This document shows positions 47,342-57,273 of a DNA stretch of 64,000 bases, piece by piece. The stretch is from assembly GCF_003333305.1 (NCBI RefSeq), contig NZ_QOLD01000066.1:29948-93947 (forward strand), in the 5' to 3' direction. The stretch comes from Candidatus Colwellia aromaticivorans (GTDB lineage Bacteria > Pseudomonadota > Gammaproteobacteria > Enterobacterales > Alteromonadaceae). Position numbers and translations under genes: made by a program. The notes beneath the pieces were generated by a model, which saw nothing but the letters and a program-made list of their open reading frames with translations, made no database searches and had not been told where the DNA came from. The number at the start of each line of letters is the position of its first letter. Within the stretch, counting starts at the first letter, position 1.

Positions 47342-48940
47342 ATGGACTCCATACTTTTTATTATTACTATATCATTGGCACTTGCTAGCGTAATAAATAT
47401 AGTATTAACCAAATTTTCCATATCACATATTATTGGTTATATTCTCACAGGTACCATTGTTAGTACTGTTTTCGATTTTAATGGTAGTGAAAGCCTTCAT
47501 TCCCTTGAACTTATTGGTGAATTCGGAATTGTTTTTCTTATGTTTACGATAGGCTTAGAAATGTCTTTTGCTAAACTGGGTAAGATGAAAGAACTGATCT
47601 TTTTTAATGGGTTTATACAAGTTGTTATTAGCTCATTAGTTATTTTTATTGGGGCATTTTATCTATTCAATATCGATGCAACTTCGTCCTTAATTATTGC
47701 TCTTGCATTTAGTTTGTCTTCAACGGCAATCGTATTACCCTACTTAAAAAAATCAAAAGATATTGTTACCCCATACGGTAAAAAGTCAGTCGCAATATTG
47801 GTTTTTCAAGACTTAGCAGTGATCCCTATTTTATTATTAATGAGTTTTTTATCTAATAATGAATTATCGCTAACAGATATTTTATTGAAAACATTTTTAT
47901 ATGCTAGCGCAATTATTATTTTTATGTTCACAATTGGAAAAAAAATAATTGCTTGGTTACTTCATTTCTCGTCGAATGCTCGAATGGAAGAGCTTTTTTT
48001 AAGTTCAGTTTTTACAATTGTTTTAGGCGCTTCATTTATTGCTCATGAAATGGGATTTACTTATTCTTTAGGGGCATTTATTGCGGGTATGATAATTGCC
48101 GAAACTAAATTCCATATAAAAGTAGAATCAGATATATCGTCATATAAGGATTTATTATTAGGTGCATTTTTCTATTCTATAGGAACAAAAATCGATGCGT
48201 TTTATTTTATTAGTCATCTACATTGGGTACTGAGTATATTAGTCTTGGTGATGGCGATAAAAGCAATCATCATCTATTTTTTGATGAGAAAAAAATCAGA
48301 TAAAAGTGAATCAATAAAGTCTGCTGTTGCATTATGCCAAGTAGGGGAGTTTTCATTCGCTATATTTGCTTTTGCATTAAACCAAAATATTCTGTCGGAG
48401 CAGTTAGGAAGCTTTCTTATATTGATCACCGTTTTATCTATGATATTAACGCCCTTTATGGTGAGTAATATTTATAAATTAGCATCGTTGTTTGTTGTTG
48501 AGTTTTTTGAAGCGGATAAAATTACAACAGTAACAGTAACAAACCACACTATCGTATGTGGCTTTGATATATTAGGCAGAATTGTTGCTAAAGAGTTAAC
48601 TAACGAAGGTGTAAATTTTTTAATTATTTCTGATAATTTACACCATGTATTATTAGCAAGAAAACGTGGTTATGACGCTTATTTTGGTCACTTGGATAAA
48701 GTCCCTGTTTTAGAATCATTAAAAGTAGAACAAACAAGCAGTATTATTATTACGGTTAACACATTAAAAAATAAACAAATAATTTGTGAAGCGGTACTTG
48801 GTTATTACCCGAATGCTAACTTAATAGTCAAAATTAATACACTTGAAGAAAAGAGTGGGTTGTCTGACTTTAACATTAACTCTTTTGTTCATGCTCAACA
48901 TGAAACAGCTATATTATTAGTTAAGCAAAGTATGCTTTGA
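47342..48940 (+). CDS. Cation:proton antiporter, Kef/CPA2 type with TrkA-N domain
   Basis: 532 residues. About twelve transmembrane helices in the first 385 residues with CPA2 features (GEFGIVFLMFTIGLEMSF, ALAFSLSSTAIVLPYL, VFQDLAVIPILLL). A cytoplasmic Rossmann domain follows (HTIVCGFDILGRIVAKEL near residue 403). Similar to KefB/KefC potassium efflux systems, but with an unusually short C-terminus. AAGGA precedes the ATG. Confidence 0.9.
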   Translation: MDSILFIITISLALASVINIVLTKFSISHIIGYILTGTIVSTVFDFNGSESLHSLELIGEFGIVFLMFTIGLEMSFAKLGKMKELIFFNGFIQVVISSLVIFIGAFYLFNIDATSSLIIALAFSLSSTAIVLPYLKKSKDIVTPYGKKSVAILVFQDLAVIPILLLMSFLSNNELSLTDILLKTFLYASAIIIFMFTIGKKIIAWLLHFSSNARMEELFLSSVFTIVLGASFIAHEMGFTYSLGAFIAGMIIAETKFHIKVESDISSYKDLLLGAFFYSIGTKIDAFYFISHLHWVLSILVLVMAIKAIIIYFLMRKKSDKSESIKSAVALCQVGEFSFAIFAFALNQNILSEQLGSFLILITVLSMILTPFMVSNIYKLASLFVVEFFEADKITTVTVTNHTIVCGFDILGRIVAKELTNEGVNFLIISDNLHHVLLARKRGYDAYFGHLDKVPVLESLKVEQTSSIIITVNTLKNKQIICEAVLGYYPNANLIVKINTLEEKSGLSDFNINSFVHAQHETAILLVKQSML

Positions 48941-49013
48941 TTTAAAGCGTGTGATTAGTTTTTTATCTTTATAGATGCAATGGTTGGTGAAGAGTTTTTT
49001 GATTTTAAACGAA

Positions 49014-49047
49014 AATAAATGATGGTCATATTGACCATCATTTATTT
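49014..49047. terminator. Bidirectional terminator between antiporter and porin
   Basis: Long perfect stem around ATGATGGTCA / TGACCATCAT, extended by AAATAA / TTATTT, flanked by A and T runs; separates convergent genes. Confidence 0.85.
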
Positions 49048-49081
49048 AATTTTTTACGAAAGGTGTTGTGGTGATAAAGGA

Positions 49082-50302
49082 TTAAAATTTAGCGTTTAGC
49101 CATACCCATATTTTATCAGTGTCAACTTTTCCTGCGGTTGAATCACCAGCTGAATAAGAGGCTAACTTAATTCCAGCGGAATAGTTTTTAGTAAACTTTT
49201 TTGAATACACAGCATCAATTTCATAGCCTAAGTCATCAACTGTCGTAGAGGCCTCATCGGCATCAAACTTATGATAAATAACAGCCCATTTGCCACCAGA
49301 AATTTTTCCACCAACACTAGCATATAAGTCAGCTAAACCTTCTTTAGGAGTACTTAAAAATTGATCTGACCAACCATTAAATTTATGTAATGTAGCTAAA
49401 GGCGTTGAAAAACCATAATTACCGCTGTCAGAGCCTAATAATTCATAACCAACTTTTACACCAACACCTGAAAATGCCGTGCTTAACTCTGCCAGAATAT
49501 AATCAGCTGAGTATGATGTAGTTGCACTATCAGCGTCTTGTTGTGCGTACTCTAACTGGTAAGATACTTTTTGTTCACCAATTGACGTACCACCATTGAA
49601 GCGAATACCAAAGGTGTCTAAGGCATTTTCAGTATCATTATCAACTTCTAATAAGTAACCATAGCCCGTAATCTTACCTAAGGAAGTCTTGTAACCTGCA
49701 TTAATAATATGATCTTTAGAATCAATATCTTTGGCTTCGGCAAAAATTCTATTGCGTTTTGTAATATAGCCATAGTCTAACGTTAAACCTTTAATGGGTT
49801 GGTAAGCAAACGTTACCCCATCAAATGTTTGCCTGTCTTGACGCCAGCCAACATGACCAACAAACCTATGGTTATCCATAGTGATTAACTGACGACCCAC
49901 TTTAATAGCAATAGATTTTTGTTTGTATTGCAATAAAAATTGATCAAGCTCTGTAGTTTCAGGATCAGCTATTACTGAATAATCGGTATTTTTACCTAAT
50001 GTATTGTTGTAGTCATCAACCCCTAGCACGTTGCGAGAATCTTCAAATTCAATCAATGAAGAAAACCCTGCAAAATCACCCGTAGCGTAGGTTAATCGTG
50101 TACGTAAAGTAAATGCATCAGCATCTTTTAATGCATTGTCTTGATCTACAGTTTCATAACGTAAATTTACATTAACATCCGTTTTACCGTTAATTAATGC
50201 GTCTGTTATAGAGTCTGATGTTGGTGAGTCAGCATAAGCAATAGATGAACAAGTGCCCGTTAAGGCTAAAGCTAAACATAAAGTTATTTTATTTAATGTC
50301 AT
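49082..50302 (-). CDS. Outer-membrane porin-like protein (alginate-export-domain type)
   Basis: 406 residues with a signal peptide (MTLNKITLCLALALTGTCSS ... AYA). The mature part consists of alternating beta-strand segments and ends in WVWLNAKF, with a terminal Phe as in outer-membrane barrels. NVNLRYETVDQ and VGRQLITMDNHRFVG recall the alginate-export/OprD-like porins. Its position directly after the nitrate transporter genes suggests a nitrate-permeable porin; this is inferred from context. Confidence 0.8.
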   Translation of the reverse strand: MTLNKITLCLALALTGTCSSIAYADSPTSDSITDALINGKTDVNVNLRYETVDQDNALKDADAFTLRTRLTYATGDFAGFSSLIEFEDSRNVLGVDDYNNTLGKNTDYSVIADPETTELDQFLLQYKQKSIAIKVGRQLITMDNHRFVGHVGWRQDRQTFDGVTFAYQPIKGLTLDYGYITKRNRIFAEAKDIDSKDHIINAGYKTSLGKITGYGYLLEVDNDTENALDTFGIRFNGGTSIGEQKVSYQLEYAQQDADSATTSYSADYILAELSTAFSGVGVKVGYELLGSDSGNYGFSTPLATLHKFNGWSDQFLSTPKEGLADLYASVGGKISGGKWAVIYHKFDADEASTTVDDLGYEIDAVYSKKFTKNYSAGIKLASYSAGDSTAGKVDTDKIWVWLNAKF

Positions 50303-50352
50303 TGGTTAGTTTTCCTTTTTTTTCATGTTTTAATTTAAAATGGTTTAAGTTG

Positions 50353-51234
50353 TTATTTTGAGTTGGCAATCTTTTTCTTGGGTGCCTGTGGGGCAGTGGT
50401 TTTACTTGTTATGTTTTCTACCTTTCTTTGTTTTTCATAAAGGAAGGTTAATACTTCAGAGCGAAGTCGGTTATATTCAACATCTTTGGCAAGCGATAAC
50501 CGACTACGAGGGCGTTCTAATTTGACATCTAGAATTTCTCCAATGGTCGCTTCTGGGCCATTGGTCATCATTACAATGCGATCAGAAAGCAATACTGCCT
50601 CATCAACATCATGAGTGATCATAATCACAGTATTGTTAAGCTCATTTTGAATTTCCATGAGTGAATCTTGCATATGAGCTCGAGTAAGTGCATCAAGAGC
50701 ACCAAATGGTTCATCCATTAGTAAAACTTCAGGCTGCATTGCTAAAGCACGCGCAATACCTACTCTTTGCTTCATACCGCCAGAAATTTCATCTGGACGT
50801 TTGTGCATGGCATGATCCATATGGACAAGTTTTAAATTGTATTCAATCCATTCTTTCATCTCACCTTTAGACATGGTTTTATTGAAGACTTGCTTTACAG
50901 CAAGCTCAACATTTTGATAAGAAGTTAACCAAGGTAATAACGAGTGATTTTGAAACACAACAGCACGCTCAGGTCCAGGTGCATTTACTTCTTTATTTTG
51001 AAGTAAAATACCGCCTTTAGTGGCTTGGTATAGTCCAGCAACAATATTCAATACTGTTGATTTACCACAACCAGAATGACCAATTAGTGAGATGAACTCG
51101 CCTTTATCAATTTGAAGATCTACATCTTTGAGTGCTGTAAAGCCACCGGTAGGTGTAGGAAAAACCATATCGACTTGACTAATATTTAAAAAGGCTTGTT
51201 CTTGTGTGTTTTCTTCTAAAGCTGATGAATTCAT
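50353..51234 (-). CDS. nrtD: Nitrate-type ABC transporter ATP-binding protein
   Basis: 293-residue ATPase of the nitrate/sulfonate/taurine class. Walker A GHSGCGKSTVLNIVAG, signature SGGMKQRVGIARAL, Walker B LLMDEPFGALDALTRAHMQ. The C-terminal part (LERPRSRLSLAKDVEYNRLR) matches NrtD/NasD. No C-terminal binding-protein-like domain as in cyanobacterial NrtC. Confidence 0.9.
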   Translation of the reverse strand: MNSSALEENTQEQAFLNISQVDMVFPTPTGGFTALKDVDLQIDKGEFISLIGHSGCGKSTVLNIVAGLYQATKGGILLQNKEVNAPGPERAVVFQNHSLLPWLTSYQNVELAVKQVFNKTMSKGEMKEWIEYNLKLVHMDHAMHKRPDEISGGMKQRVGIARALAMQPEVLLMDEPFGALDALTRAHMQDSLMEIQNELNNTVIMITHDVDEAVLLSDRIVMMTNGPEATIGEILDVKLERPRSRLSLAKDVEYNRLRSEVLTFLYEKQRKVENITSKTTAPQAPKKKIANSK

Positions 51235-51244
51235 AATTGTGTCC

Positions 51245-52243
51245 TTAAACGCTTGCGCTTGATTTATCCCAAGATATTTTTCTTTGTAGTTGTAGCATTA
51301 ATCTATCTAATAAAAATCCGATAAACCCGATAACAATAACTGCTGCCATGATGCGTGCTAGGGAGTCTGAACTACCATTTTGGAATTCATCCCAAACAAA
51401 CTTACCTAAACCTGGATTTTGCGCTAGCATTTCTGCGGCAATAAGTACCATCCAAGCAACACCGAATGACAAACGCATGCCTGTAAAAATCATAGGAATT
51501 GAAGCTGGTAGTACTATTTTCTTTATGTGAGTAAATGCAGGTAAACGTAATACTTTACTCACATTAAGTAAGTCACTGTCGATTGAAGCAACACCAATCG
51601 ATGTATTGATTACCATTGGCCATAAGCTACAAAGACTCACGGTGATCAACGACGTTAAGAATGATTTTGATACCATTGGGTCATCAGACACATACACAGC
51701 ACTAACAACCATTGTTACTAATGGCAACCAAGCAAGTGGCGATACTGGTTTAAATATTTGCACAATGGGATTTAAGGCTAAATTTAAACGCTTATTGAGT
51801 CCCATCCAAATACCCAATGGAATAGCAATCGCTGCAGCAACTAAGAAGCCACACGTTACCGTCACTAAGCTAGTCAAAATTTGGTCAAAAAACGTTTCCT
51901 TACCCGTGTATGCTCTTATTTTTCCAACGTAGTCTGGGTTCTTCTGTTGTTTAGCTAAATTGCGTATTTTTTGTCGTTCATAAAAAGCCTCTGCTTTTTC
52001 TCGTTCTACGACATGTTCGCTATAGAGTGAAGAAAATTGTTTAACAACAGCATTTGGTCCAGGAAACGTCCCTAACGAGGTCTGAATACTTGCTGCCGCG
52101 ATTGACCATAAAAATAGAAATATTAATATGCCAATAATAGGCAGTAACATCGTATTAGTTATTTTACTTAGGGTATTTTTAAAAATGTTAATCACCTGAT
52201 CTGTATTGGTTAATCTACTTAAACTTACTGTTGTTAAACTCAT
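51245..52243 (-). CDS. nrtB: Nitrate-type ABC transporter permease
   Basis: 332-residue inner-membrane permease with about six helices. The EAA-type loop is KVLRLPAFTHIKKIVLPASIP. A non-conserved insert of about 70 residues (VVEREKAEAFYERQKIRN...) between the first two helices is characteristic of proteobacterial NrtB/NasE. Co-transcribed with nrtA and the ATPase gene. Confidence 0.9.
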   Translation of the reverse strand: MSLTTVSLSRLTNTDQVINIFKNTLSKITNTMLLPIIGILIFLFLWSIAAASIQTSLGTFPGPNAVVKQFSSLYSEHVVEREKAEAFYERQKIRNLAKQQKNPDYVGKIRAYTGKETFFDQILTSLVTVTCGFLVAAAIAIPLGIWMGLNKRLNLALNPIVQIFKPVSPLAWLPLVTMVVSAVYVSDDPMVSKSFLTSLITVSLCSLWPMVINTSIGVASIDSDLLNVSKVLRLPAFTHIKKIVLPASIPMIFTGMRLSFGVAWMVLIAAEMLAQNPGLGKFVWDEFQNGSSDSLARIMAAVIVIGFIGFLLDRLMLQLQRKISWDKSSASV

Positions 52244-52284
52244 TGATTACTCCTTTTTCTGATATGCACTTTAATGGCTTCCCC

Positions 52285-53670
52285 TTAAAGCTTGTCGCCT
52301 TTTTTAAGACCAATCTTGAATTTTTCTAAATAGGCGTTCGGTGTATTACCGTCATAAACGATATCGTCGATGAAATGCTTTTGCGGTGCTCTAAATCCGG
52401 TTTCTTTAGCAAAGTCAGGAAATTCACTGGCTGAAATTAATTTATCGGCAATCAGTGATTTAGCTGCTTTTTCATAAATATCAGGACGATATACTTTTGC
52501 TGCTAGATCTTTATACCACTGGTCACTTTTATCATCTGAAATTTGCCCCCAACGACGCATTTGTGTTAAGTACCAAATGGCATCGGAGTAGTATGGGAAC
52601 GTCGCGTTATATCTGAAGAATACGTTAAAATCAGGCACAGCTCGTTTATCCCCTTTTTCATATTCAAAGGTACCTGTCATTGAATTGGCAATCACATCGT
52701 AATCAGCACCAACATAATTAGATTGAGATAATATTTTAACGGCAGCTGGGCGGTTAGCATTGCTATTGTCATCTAGCCATTTAGCAGCACGAATTAACGC
52801 GCGTGTTAAGCGAATGGTGGTATTTGGGTACTTTTCTGCAAAAGCGGCACTGATACCAAATACTTTTTCAGGGTTGTTTTTCCATATTTCATAATCGGTA
52901 ACCACGGGTACACCAATGTTTTTAAATACGGCTTGTTGGTTCCACGGTTCACCTACGCAATAACCATTAATAGTACCGGCTTCCATCGTTGATGGCATTT
53001 GGGGTGGCGGAGTTACTGAAAGCAAGGCTTGTGCATCAATTTGTCCTGAGTTATCACCTTTATGTGGCGCATAATAACCTGGGTGTATACCGCCAGCAGC
53101 TAACCAATAACGTAATTCATAGTTATGGGTAGAAACGGGGAAGACCATGCCCATTTTAAACGGCTTGCCTTCTTCGGCGAATGAATCGATAACCGGCTTT
53201 AATGAATCAGCTTTAATTGGATGTACAGGACGACCGTCAGCCATTTTTGGAATGTTTGGTTTCATTTTTTTCCAAACATCATTAGAAACAGTAATAGCGT
53301 TACCGTTCAGGTCCATTGAAAAGGGGGTAATAATATGTGCTTTTGTGCCATATCCCATGGTGGCAGCAATTGGTTGACCTGCTAGCATGTGGGCGCCGTC
53401 TAACGTGCCATCAATCACGCCATTAAGCAGCACTTTCCAGTTGGCTTGTGCTTCAATTGTTACATATAAACCTTCATCTTCGAAATACCCATTTTCATAA
53501 GCAATAGCAATAGGAGCCATATCAGTTAGTTTAATAAAGCCAAACTTTAACTCTTCTTTTTCTGGCTCCCCTAATGATTCGCTATAGGCAATATTAGTGA
53601 ATGAAAGCACCACCGCTGCACTTAGCACAGTACTTTTTAAAGTAGCGCTTATTGATTTTTTCCAATTCAT
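52285..53670 (-). CDS. nrtA: Nitrate-type ABC transporter substrate-binding protein
   Basis: 461 residues with a Sec signal peptide ending near ...TNIAYSES. NrtA/CmpA/NasF family: [40 protein letters not shown], and [14 protein letters not shown]. Binds nitrate in the periplasm for NrtB. First gene of the operon; its leader has a hairpin and terminator, see 53706-53820. Confidence 0.92.
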   Translation of the reverse strand: MNWKKSISATLKSTVLSAAVVLSFTNIAYSESLGEPEKEELKFGFIKLTDMAPIAIAYENGYFEDEGLYVTIEAQANWKVLLNGVIDGTLDGAHMLAGQPIAATMGYGTKAHIITPFSMDLNGNAITVSNDVWKKMKPNIPKMADGRPVHPIKADSLKPVIDSFAEEGKPFKMGMVFPVSTHNYELRYWLAAGGIHPGYYAPHKGDNSGQIDAQALLSVTPPPQMPSTMEAGTINGYCVGEPWNQQAVFKNIGVPVVTDYEIWKNNPEKVFGISAAFAEKYPNTTIRLTRALIRAAKWLDDNSNANRPAAVKILSQSNYVGADYDVIANSMTGTFEYEKGDKRAVPDFNVFFRYNATFPYYSDAIWYLTQMRRWGQISDDKSDQWYKDLAAKVYRPDIYEKAAKSLIADKLISASEFPDFAKETGFRAPQKHFIDDIVYDGNTPNAYLEKFKIGLKKGDKL

Positions 53671-53705
53671 TGTTAAATCCTTAAAGTTTTATAATTAAAT
53701 TTTTT

Positions 53706-53759
53706 CAAAAAAAAACGCCCACCAAACATCACCCTATTAAGGTTGATTATTGATGAGCG
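53706..53759 (-). terminator. Attenuator terminator in the nrtA leader
   Basis: On the minus strand a long imperfect hairpin (CGCTCATCAATAATCAACC / GGGTGATGTTTGGTGGGCG) is followed by nine T residues, about 35 nt before the nrtA ATG. Readthrough is needed for expression of the transporter. Confidence 0.8.
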
Positions 53760-53775
53760 CCATTGCTCTTATCAC

Positions 53776-53793
53776 GCAAGGTAAATTTCTTGC
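53776..53793 (-). promoter_or_regulatory. Second leader hairpin
   Basis: GCAAG / CTTGC stem with an 8-nt loop, between the hexaloop hairpin and the terminator. ANTAR targets are usually two hairpins; this one does not have an obvious hexaloop with A1 and G4, so its role is less sure. Confidence 0.45.
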
Positions 53794-53799
53794 ATTATT

Positions 53800-53820
53800 C
53801 TGTCGCTTCGTTGCGAACAG
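53800..53820 (-). promoter_or_regulatory. ANTAR-target hairpin in the nrtA leader
   Basis: Minus-strand CTGTTCGC-AACGAA-GCGACAG: stem with a six-nucleotide loop having A at position 1 and G at position 4, the pattern recognised by ANTAR antiterminators such as NasR, NasT and EutV. It precedes the intrinsic terminator. Confidence 0.65.
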
Positions 53821-53880
53821 ACATATTTATCTATTTTTATCGCCGTTGATAAAAAAGTGTTTTTACTCTAATATTGATAA

Positions 53881-53896
53881 TGCAAGCAGTGTGCCA
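53881..53896 (-). promoter_or_regulatory. Sigma-54 promoter of the nrt operon
   Basis: Minus-strand TGGCAC-N5-TTGCA matches the -24/-12 consensus exactly. It lies between nasT and the nrtA leader, predicting transcription start at about 53870 and dependence on a nitrogen-control activator such as NtrC. Confidence 0.8.
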
Positions 53897-53968
53897 CTTG
53901 TATTTTGCTGTTTATAAAGGATTTTTCTTTATTTTTATATAATTTTAATTTTTTTTTGCACAAAAAAA

Positions 53969-54643
53969 TTAAAATGCACCATCATTGTTCAACTTTGGGC
54001 TTGATAATAGTTCACAAACATCAATGATGTTTTTTGCAACAGTGGCAATAGGGCTGCCTTGATCCATCGCCATTTTTCTTAAATCGGAATAAGCTGCGTT
54101 TTCACTAATTTGTTTCTGTTGCATGATATAGCCCTTTGCTCTTTCAATGTGTTTTCGGGCTTCTAATTGGTTTTTAGTGTGCTTTAATTCGTCTCGCAGC
54201 ACTTGTACTTCTTTAAAGCGCTCATTAGCCACAGAAATAATACTATTTATACGTTGGGGTAATACTTCATGCACAACATAAGCACTTACACCTGCTTTTA
54301 TTGCCTTTTTAATAACATTAGGAGAATCATTTTCAGCAAAAATAATAATAGGTAAAGGTAATAATTGATTTATTTCAGCTAAAACTTTAAGAGTTTTGTC
54401 TGTTGGTACATCTGTAGCTAGTATTAAAATACTCGGATTACATGACTCTATCTCTTTAATAATATTGTCATCAAATGACAACTGCTTAGCAATTTTAAAA
54501 TCAAAATCAATGAGCGCCTTTTTTAGCGCAGAACTACTCGTTTGTTTTTCCTCAATTAATAGCACTGAAATAGGTTTGCTAGAAGAAATAGAGTTTTGTT
54601 GGTTGTTACTTTTCGTTTTGTATAAGGGATAGTTCGATGTCAT
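53969..54643 (-). CDS. nasT: ANTAR-domain antiterminator, NasT-like
   Basis: 224 residues. An N-terminal receiver-like domain (about 27-140: ISVLLIEEKQTSSSALKKAL) appears to be degenerate in its acidic pocket. A linking coiled coil and a C-terminal ANTAR domain follow, with ARKHIERAKGYIMQQKQISE and AYSDLRKMAMDQG. ANTAR proteins bind paired hexaloop hairpins and prevent termination; the leader downstream contains such a hairpin before a terminator. Its usual sensor partner NasS is not in the window, although NrtA-like proteins are related to NasS. Confidence 0.88.
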   Translation of the reverse strand: MTSNYPLYKTKSNNQQNSISSSKPISVLLIEEKQTSSSALKKALIDFDFKIAKQLSFDDNIIKEIESCNPSILILATDVPTDKTLKVLAEINQLLPLPIIIFAENDSPNVIKKAIKAGVSAYVVHEVLPQRINSIISVANERFKEVQVLRDELKHTKNQLEARKHIERAKGYIMQQKQISENAAYSDLRKMAMDQGSPIATVAKNIIDVCELLSSPKLNNDGAF

Positions 54644-54916
54644 AATTGTATACTTAAATTGTTAGCTTACTTATAGGTATCAAAGACAATGCTGCAAAAT
54701 TTGAGCCGTAATTAATTAATAAATAATATCAGTTACTTAGCTTTATTTTAAGGTGTTATTCCCTTTGGCTTGCACCATTCATAAAATATATTACGCGTTA
54801 GAGCACAATGTCAGGGCCTAACTCTTATACACAAATAAATTTTTATTAGAACTGAACTTTTTGTATTTTTGATGATCAGATCAGTAACGTTAAATCATCA
54901 TTAAGACTTTAAGAAA

Positions 54917-55258
54917 ATGCTTGTAAAAGATTCAGAGGAATGGGCAAATAATTTATTGGCTAATGCTAATGCTAATGCTAATGCTAATGCTAATGCTGAG
55001 TTAGGAGGCGAGAGGCGCACTAAACGACTAGTCAAACTTAGCCATTTAATGGCGAGCAATACAAGTAGTTCAATCGTTAAAGCATCGGGAACACAAGCAG
55101 CAATTGAAGGTGCTTATCGCTTTATTCGAAATGACAAAATCGAGGCCGATGATATTGCCATTGCTGGCTTATATTCACTTTTACCTGAGTTAATGTTGTC
55201 GAATAAGATGTTAGCATTAGAAGATACTTCAACATTAAGCTACCGCCATAATGTGTAA
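54917..55258 (+). pseudogene. Truncated IS4/Tn5-type transposase
   Basis: 113 residues corresponding to the N-terminal DNA-binding part of Tn5/IS50-like transposases: AELGGERRTKRLVKLSHLM, KASGTQAAIEGAYRFIRND, LALEDTSTLSYRH. The catalytic core and C-terminus are missing; a stop follows SYRHNV. It contains six copies of the hexamer GCTAAT (54959-54994), encoding Ala-Asn repeats. Confidence 0.8.
54959..54994 (+). repeat. Hexanucleotide microsatellite (GCTAAT, six copies)
   Basis: Six exact copies, encoding alternating Ala and Asn in a transposase fragment. Length changes would not shift the frame. Confidence 0.9.
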
Positions 55259-55265
55259 GAAGTTA

Positions 55266-55304
55266 TAAAAAAGCCTTATTAATTTAAACTATTAATAAGG
55301 CTTT
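55266..55304 (-). terminator. Terminator of the nap operon
   Basis: Stem AAAGCCTTATTAAT / ATTAATAAGGCTTT, followed on the minus strand by a T run (the A run at 55267-55272). Just downstream of napC. Confidence 0.85.
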
Positions 55305-55332
55305 AAGCTTTCTTCGATTTAAATAAAATGAT

Positions 55333-55923
55333 TTACCAGTTTTCAATACCTTTCATGTCAGGCAATTCGTGAGCGATACCTTTATGGCAATCAATACACG
55401 TTTTTTCACCTGATGCTAAAGCATTTGAATGCATTTTAACGCTTCGATTACCTTGCTCAGAAAAGTCCATATATTCAAAGTTATGACAATTACGACATTC
55501 TTCCGAATCATTGTCTTTCATACGCTTCCATTCACGTTCAGCCAACTCTCGACGGTGATTCTGAAACTTCTCCCTTGTATCAATCAAACCAGTAAGCATG
55601 CCCCAAACTTCTTTACTAGCAGCAATTTTACGAACGATTTTATGAGTCCATTTTTTAGGTACGTGACAATCAGGGCATGTTGCACGAACGCCAGAGCGAT
55701 TAGAGTAATGAATAGTTTCTTTATATTCTTCATACACATTATCTTCCATCTCGTGACAGCCAATACAAAACTCCTCAGTGTTTGTTACTTCTAAGGCAGT
55801 GTTAAACCCACCCCAGAAGATAACACCGCCTGTAAAGCCAAGTGCAAGAATAAGCCATAAACCTGCACTGCTAGGAGATTTTAAATAGTGCCAAATACGT
55901 TTCATTTTTGTTTCTTGAGTCAT
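55333..55923 (-). CDS. napC: Tetraheme cytochrome c NapC/NirT family
   Basis: 196 residues. Inner-membrane quinol oxidase passing electrons to NapB/NapA. One N-terminal helix ([20 protein letters not shown]) and four heme motifs CIGCH, CPDCH, CRNCH and CIDCH. Last gene of the operon. Confidence 0.96.
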   Translation of the reverse strand: MTQETKMKRIWHYLKSPSSAGLWLILALGFTGGVIFWGGFNTALEVTNTEEFCIGCHEMEDNVYEEYKETIHYSNRSGVRATCPDCHVPKKWTHKIVRKIAASKEVWGMLTGLIDTREKFQNHRRELAEREWKRMKDNDSEECRNCHNFEYMDFSEQGNRSVKMHSNALASGEKTCIDCHKGIAHELPDMKGIENW

Positions 55924-55942
55924 AATACTTCCTTAGATATTG

Positions 55943-56410
55943 CTAATCATTATTCATCAATGAATCAACAGGTTTAAAGGTATTCTCGACTAGAGGTCTT
56001 GCATCTGCTTGAGTTACATGACACTGAGAACAAAAATATCGACGAGGTGAAACATCGCTAAGCACTTTGCCATCTCTTGTTTCAAAGTGAGTTAAGCTCA
56101 CTTTGGTAGCACCAGTTTCAGCGGCATATTTCCAACCATGACAGGTTAAACATTTATTGCTGTTTTTATCTACTCGGTAACCACGAGTTTGATGTGGTAC
56201 AACAGGAGGTTGATGCACATAGTTACGTGCTATTGGGTTTCTGTCTTTATGAACACGCTTTAATGCTTCAGCTTTACGTGTTTCATCAATGTTTGTCGCA
56301 CCTCGAATCGTTTCTAAACCACCTGAATTAAATTCTTCTTGGTCTTGAGCAATTGATGATCCTGATACAGCCATCCCCAACACAATCATTATTAACGATA
56401 ATATTTTCAT
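55943..56410 (-). CDS. napB: Diheme cytochrome c, nitrate reductase small subunit
   Basis: 155 residues with a signal peptide. Two heme motifs CLTCH and CSQCH, plus VPHQTRGYRVDKNSNKCL upstream of the first. Periplasmic partner of NapA. Overlaps napH by 4 nt. Confidence 0.95.
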   Translation of the reverse strand: MKILSLIMIVLGMAVSGSSIAQDQEEFNSGGLETIRGATNIDETRKAEALKRVHKDRNPIARNYVHQPPVVPHQTRGYRVDKNSNKCLTCHGWKYAAETGATKVSLTHFETRDGKVLSDVSPRRYFCSQCHVTQADARPLVENTFKPVDSLMNND

Positions 56411-57273
56411 TGTTTTACCTCCGCCATAATAGGCAATCTTGTTGTTATTTTAAAAACATCTTGTGAACACACATCTATGCAACGTACACAATTCGTACAA
56501 TCAGCTGACTCAATCATTGGGCCATAACCTTTACCTTCACCAAACAAAGGCATTTTCAACACTTGCGGTTCGGGACACACCGTAAAGCAGTCCATGCACT
56601 TATCACATTTATCACGTTGATAAGCTGATACTTTAATCGGACTATATCGTCCTACAATATTGTAAAAAGCGCCTAATGGACAAATATGCCCACACCAGCC
56701 ATGCTCTACAAGCATTAAGTCAAATAAGAAAATGCCAACTAACACTACCCAGCCTAAGCCCATACCAAATATCACACCTCGATGAAATATTGATACTGGA
56801 TTAATAAGCTCCCATGCCATAGTACCTAAAATAAAAGGTAAAATGAGTGTCATAGCTAAAACCCAAAAACGCGTTTTTCTAGACAGTTTAGTTGACGCTC
56901 GAATTTTTAATTTTCTACGCAACCAATGTGCGCTATCCGTAATTAAGTTAACAGGACAAACCCAAGAGCAGAAAACACGACCACCAAAAATAAAATAAAA
57001 AGAAAAGACAATTAACGCACCAATAATGGCTGTTAGCTCTGGAGTGTGTCCTGCACTTAGTGATTGCAGTAGCATAAAAGGGTCTGTCATGGGTATAGTG
57101 TCTAACAGCACACTAGAACTCAAATTACCTTTTAATATCCAAATATCATACAAAGGACCCATTAAAAATAAAGCTAATATTCCTAATTGACTTACTCTGC
57201 GTAACAGCAAAAATTTGTGGGCGCCTAACCACCCTTTTTTATCTATTGCTTCTTGACCTACTGAGGCTTTCAT
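56407..57273 (-). CDS. napH: Quinol dehydrogenase membrane component NapH
   Basis: 288 residues, four transmembrane helices and two [4Fe-4S] motifs near the C-terminus (CDKCMDCFTVCPEP and CTNCVRCIDVCSQ). CSWVCPVN and CGHICPLGAFY motifs face the cytoplasm. With NapG it transfers electrons from quinol. One-base overlap with napG. Confidence 0.95.
   Translation of the reverse strand: MKASVGQEAIDKKGWLGAHKFLLLRRVSQLGILALFLMGPLYDIWILKGNLSSSVLLDTIPMTDPFMLLQSLSAGHTPELTAIIGALIVFSFYFIFGGRVFCSWVCPVNLITDSAHWLRRKLKIRASTKLSRKTRFWVLAMTLILPFILGTMAWELINPVSIFHRGVIFGMGLGWVVLVGIFLFDLMLVEHGWCGHICPLGAFYNIVGRYSPIKVSAYQRDKCDKCMDCFTVCPEPQVLKMPLFGEGKGYGPMIESADCTNCVRCIDVCSQDVFKITTRLPIMAEVKQ

Noticed and set aside
53956..53980. 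NtrC-like half sites TGCAC near the sigma-54 promoter
   Set aside because: Only two same-direction halves, not the palindromic consensus; too weak to annotate.
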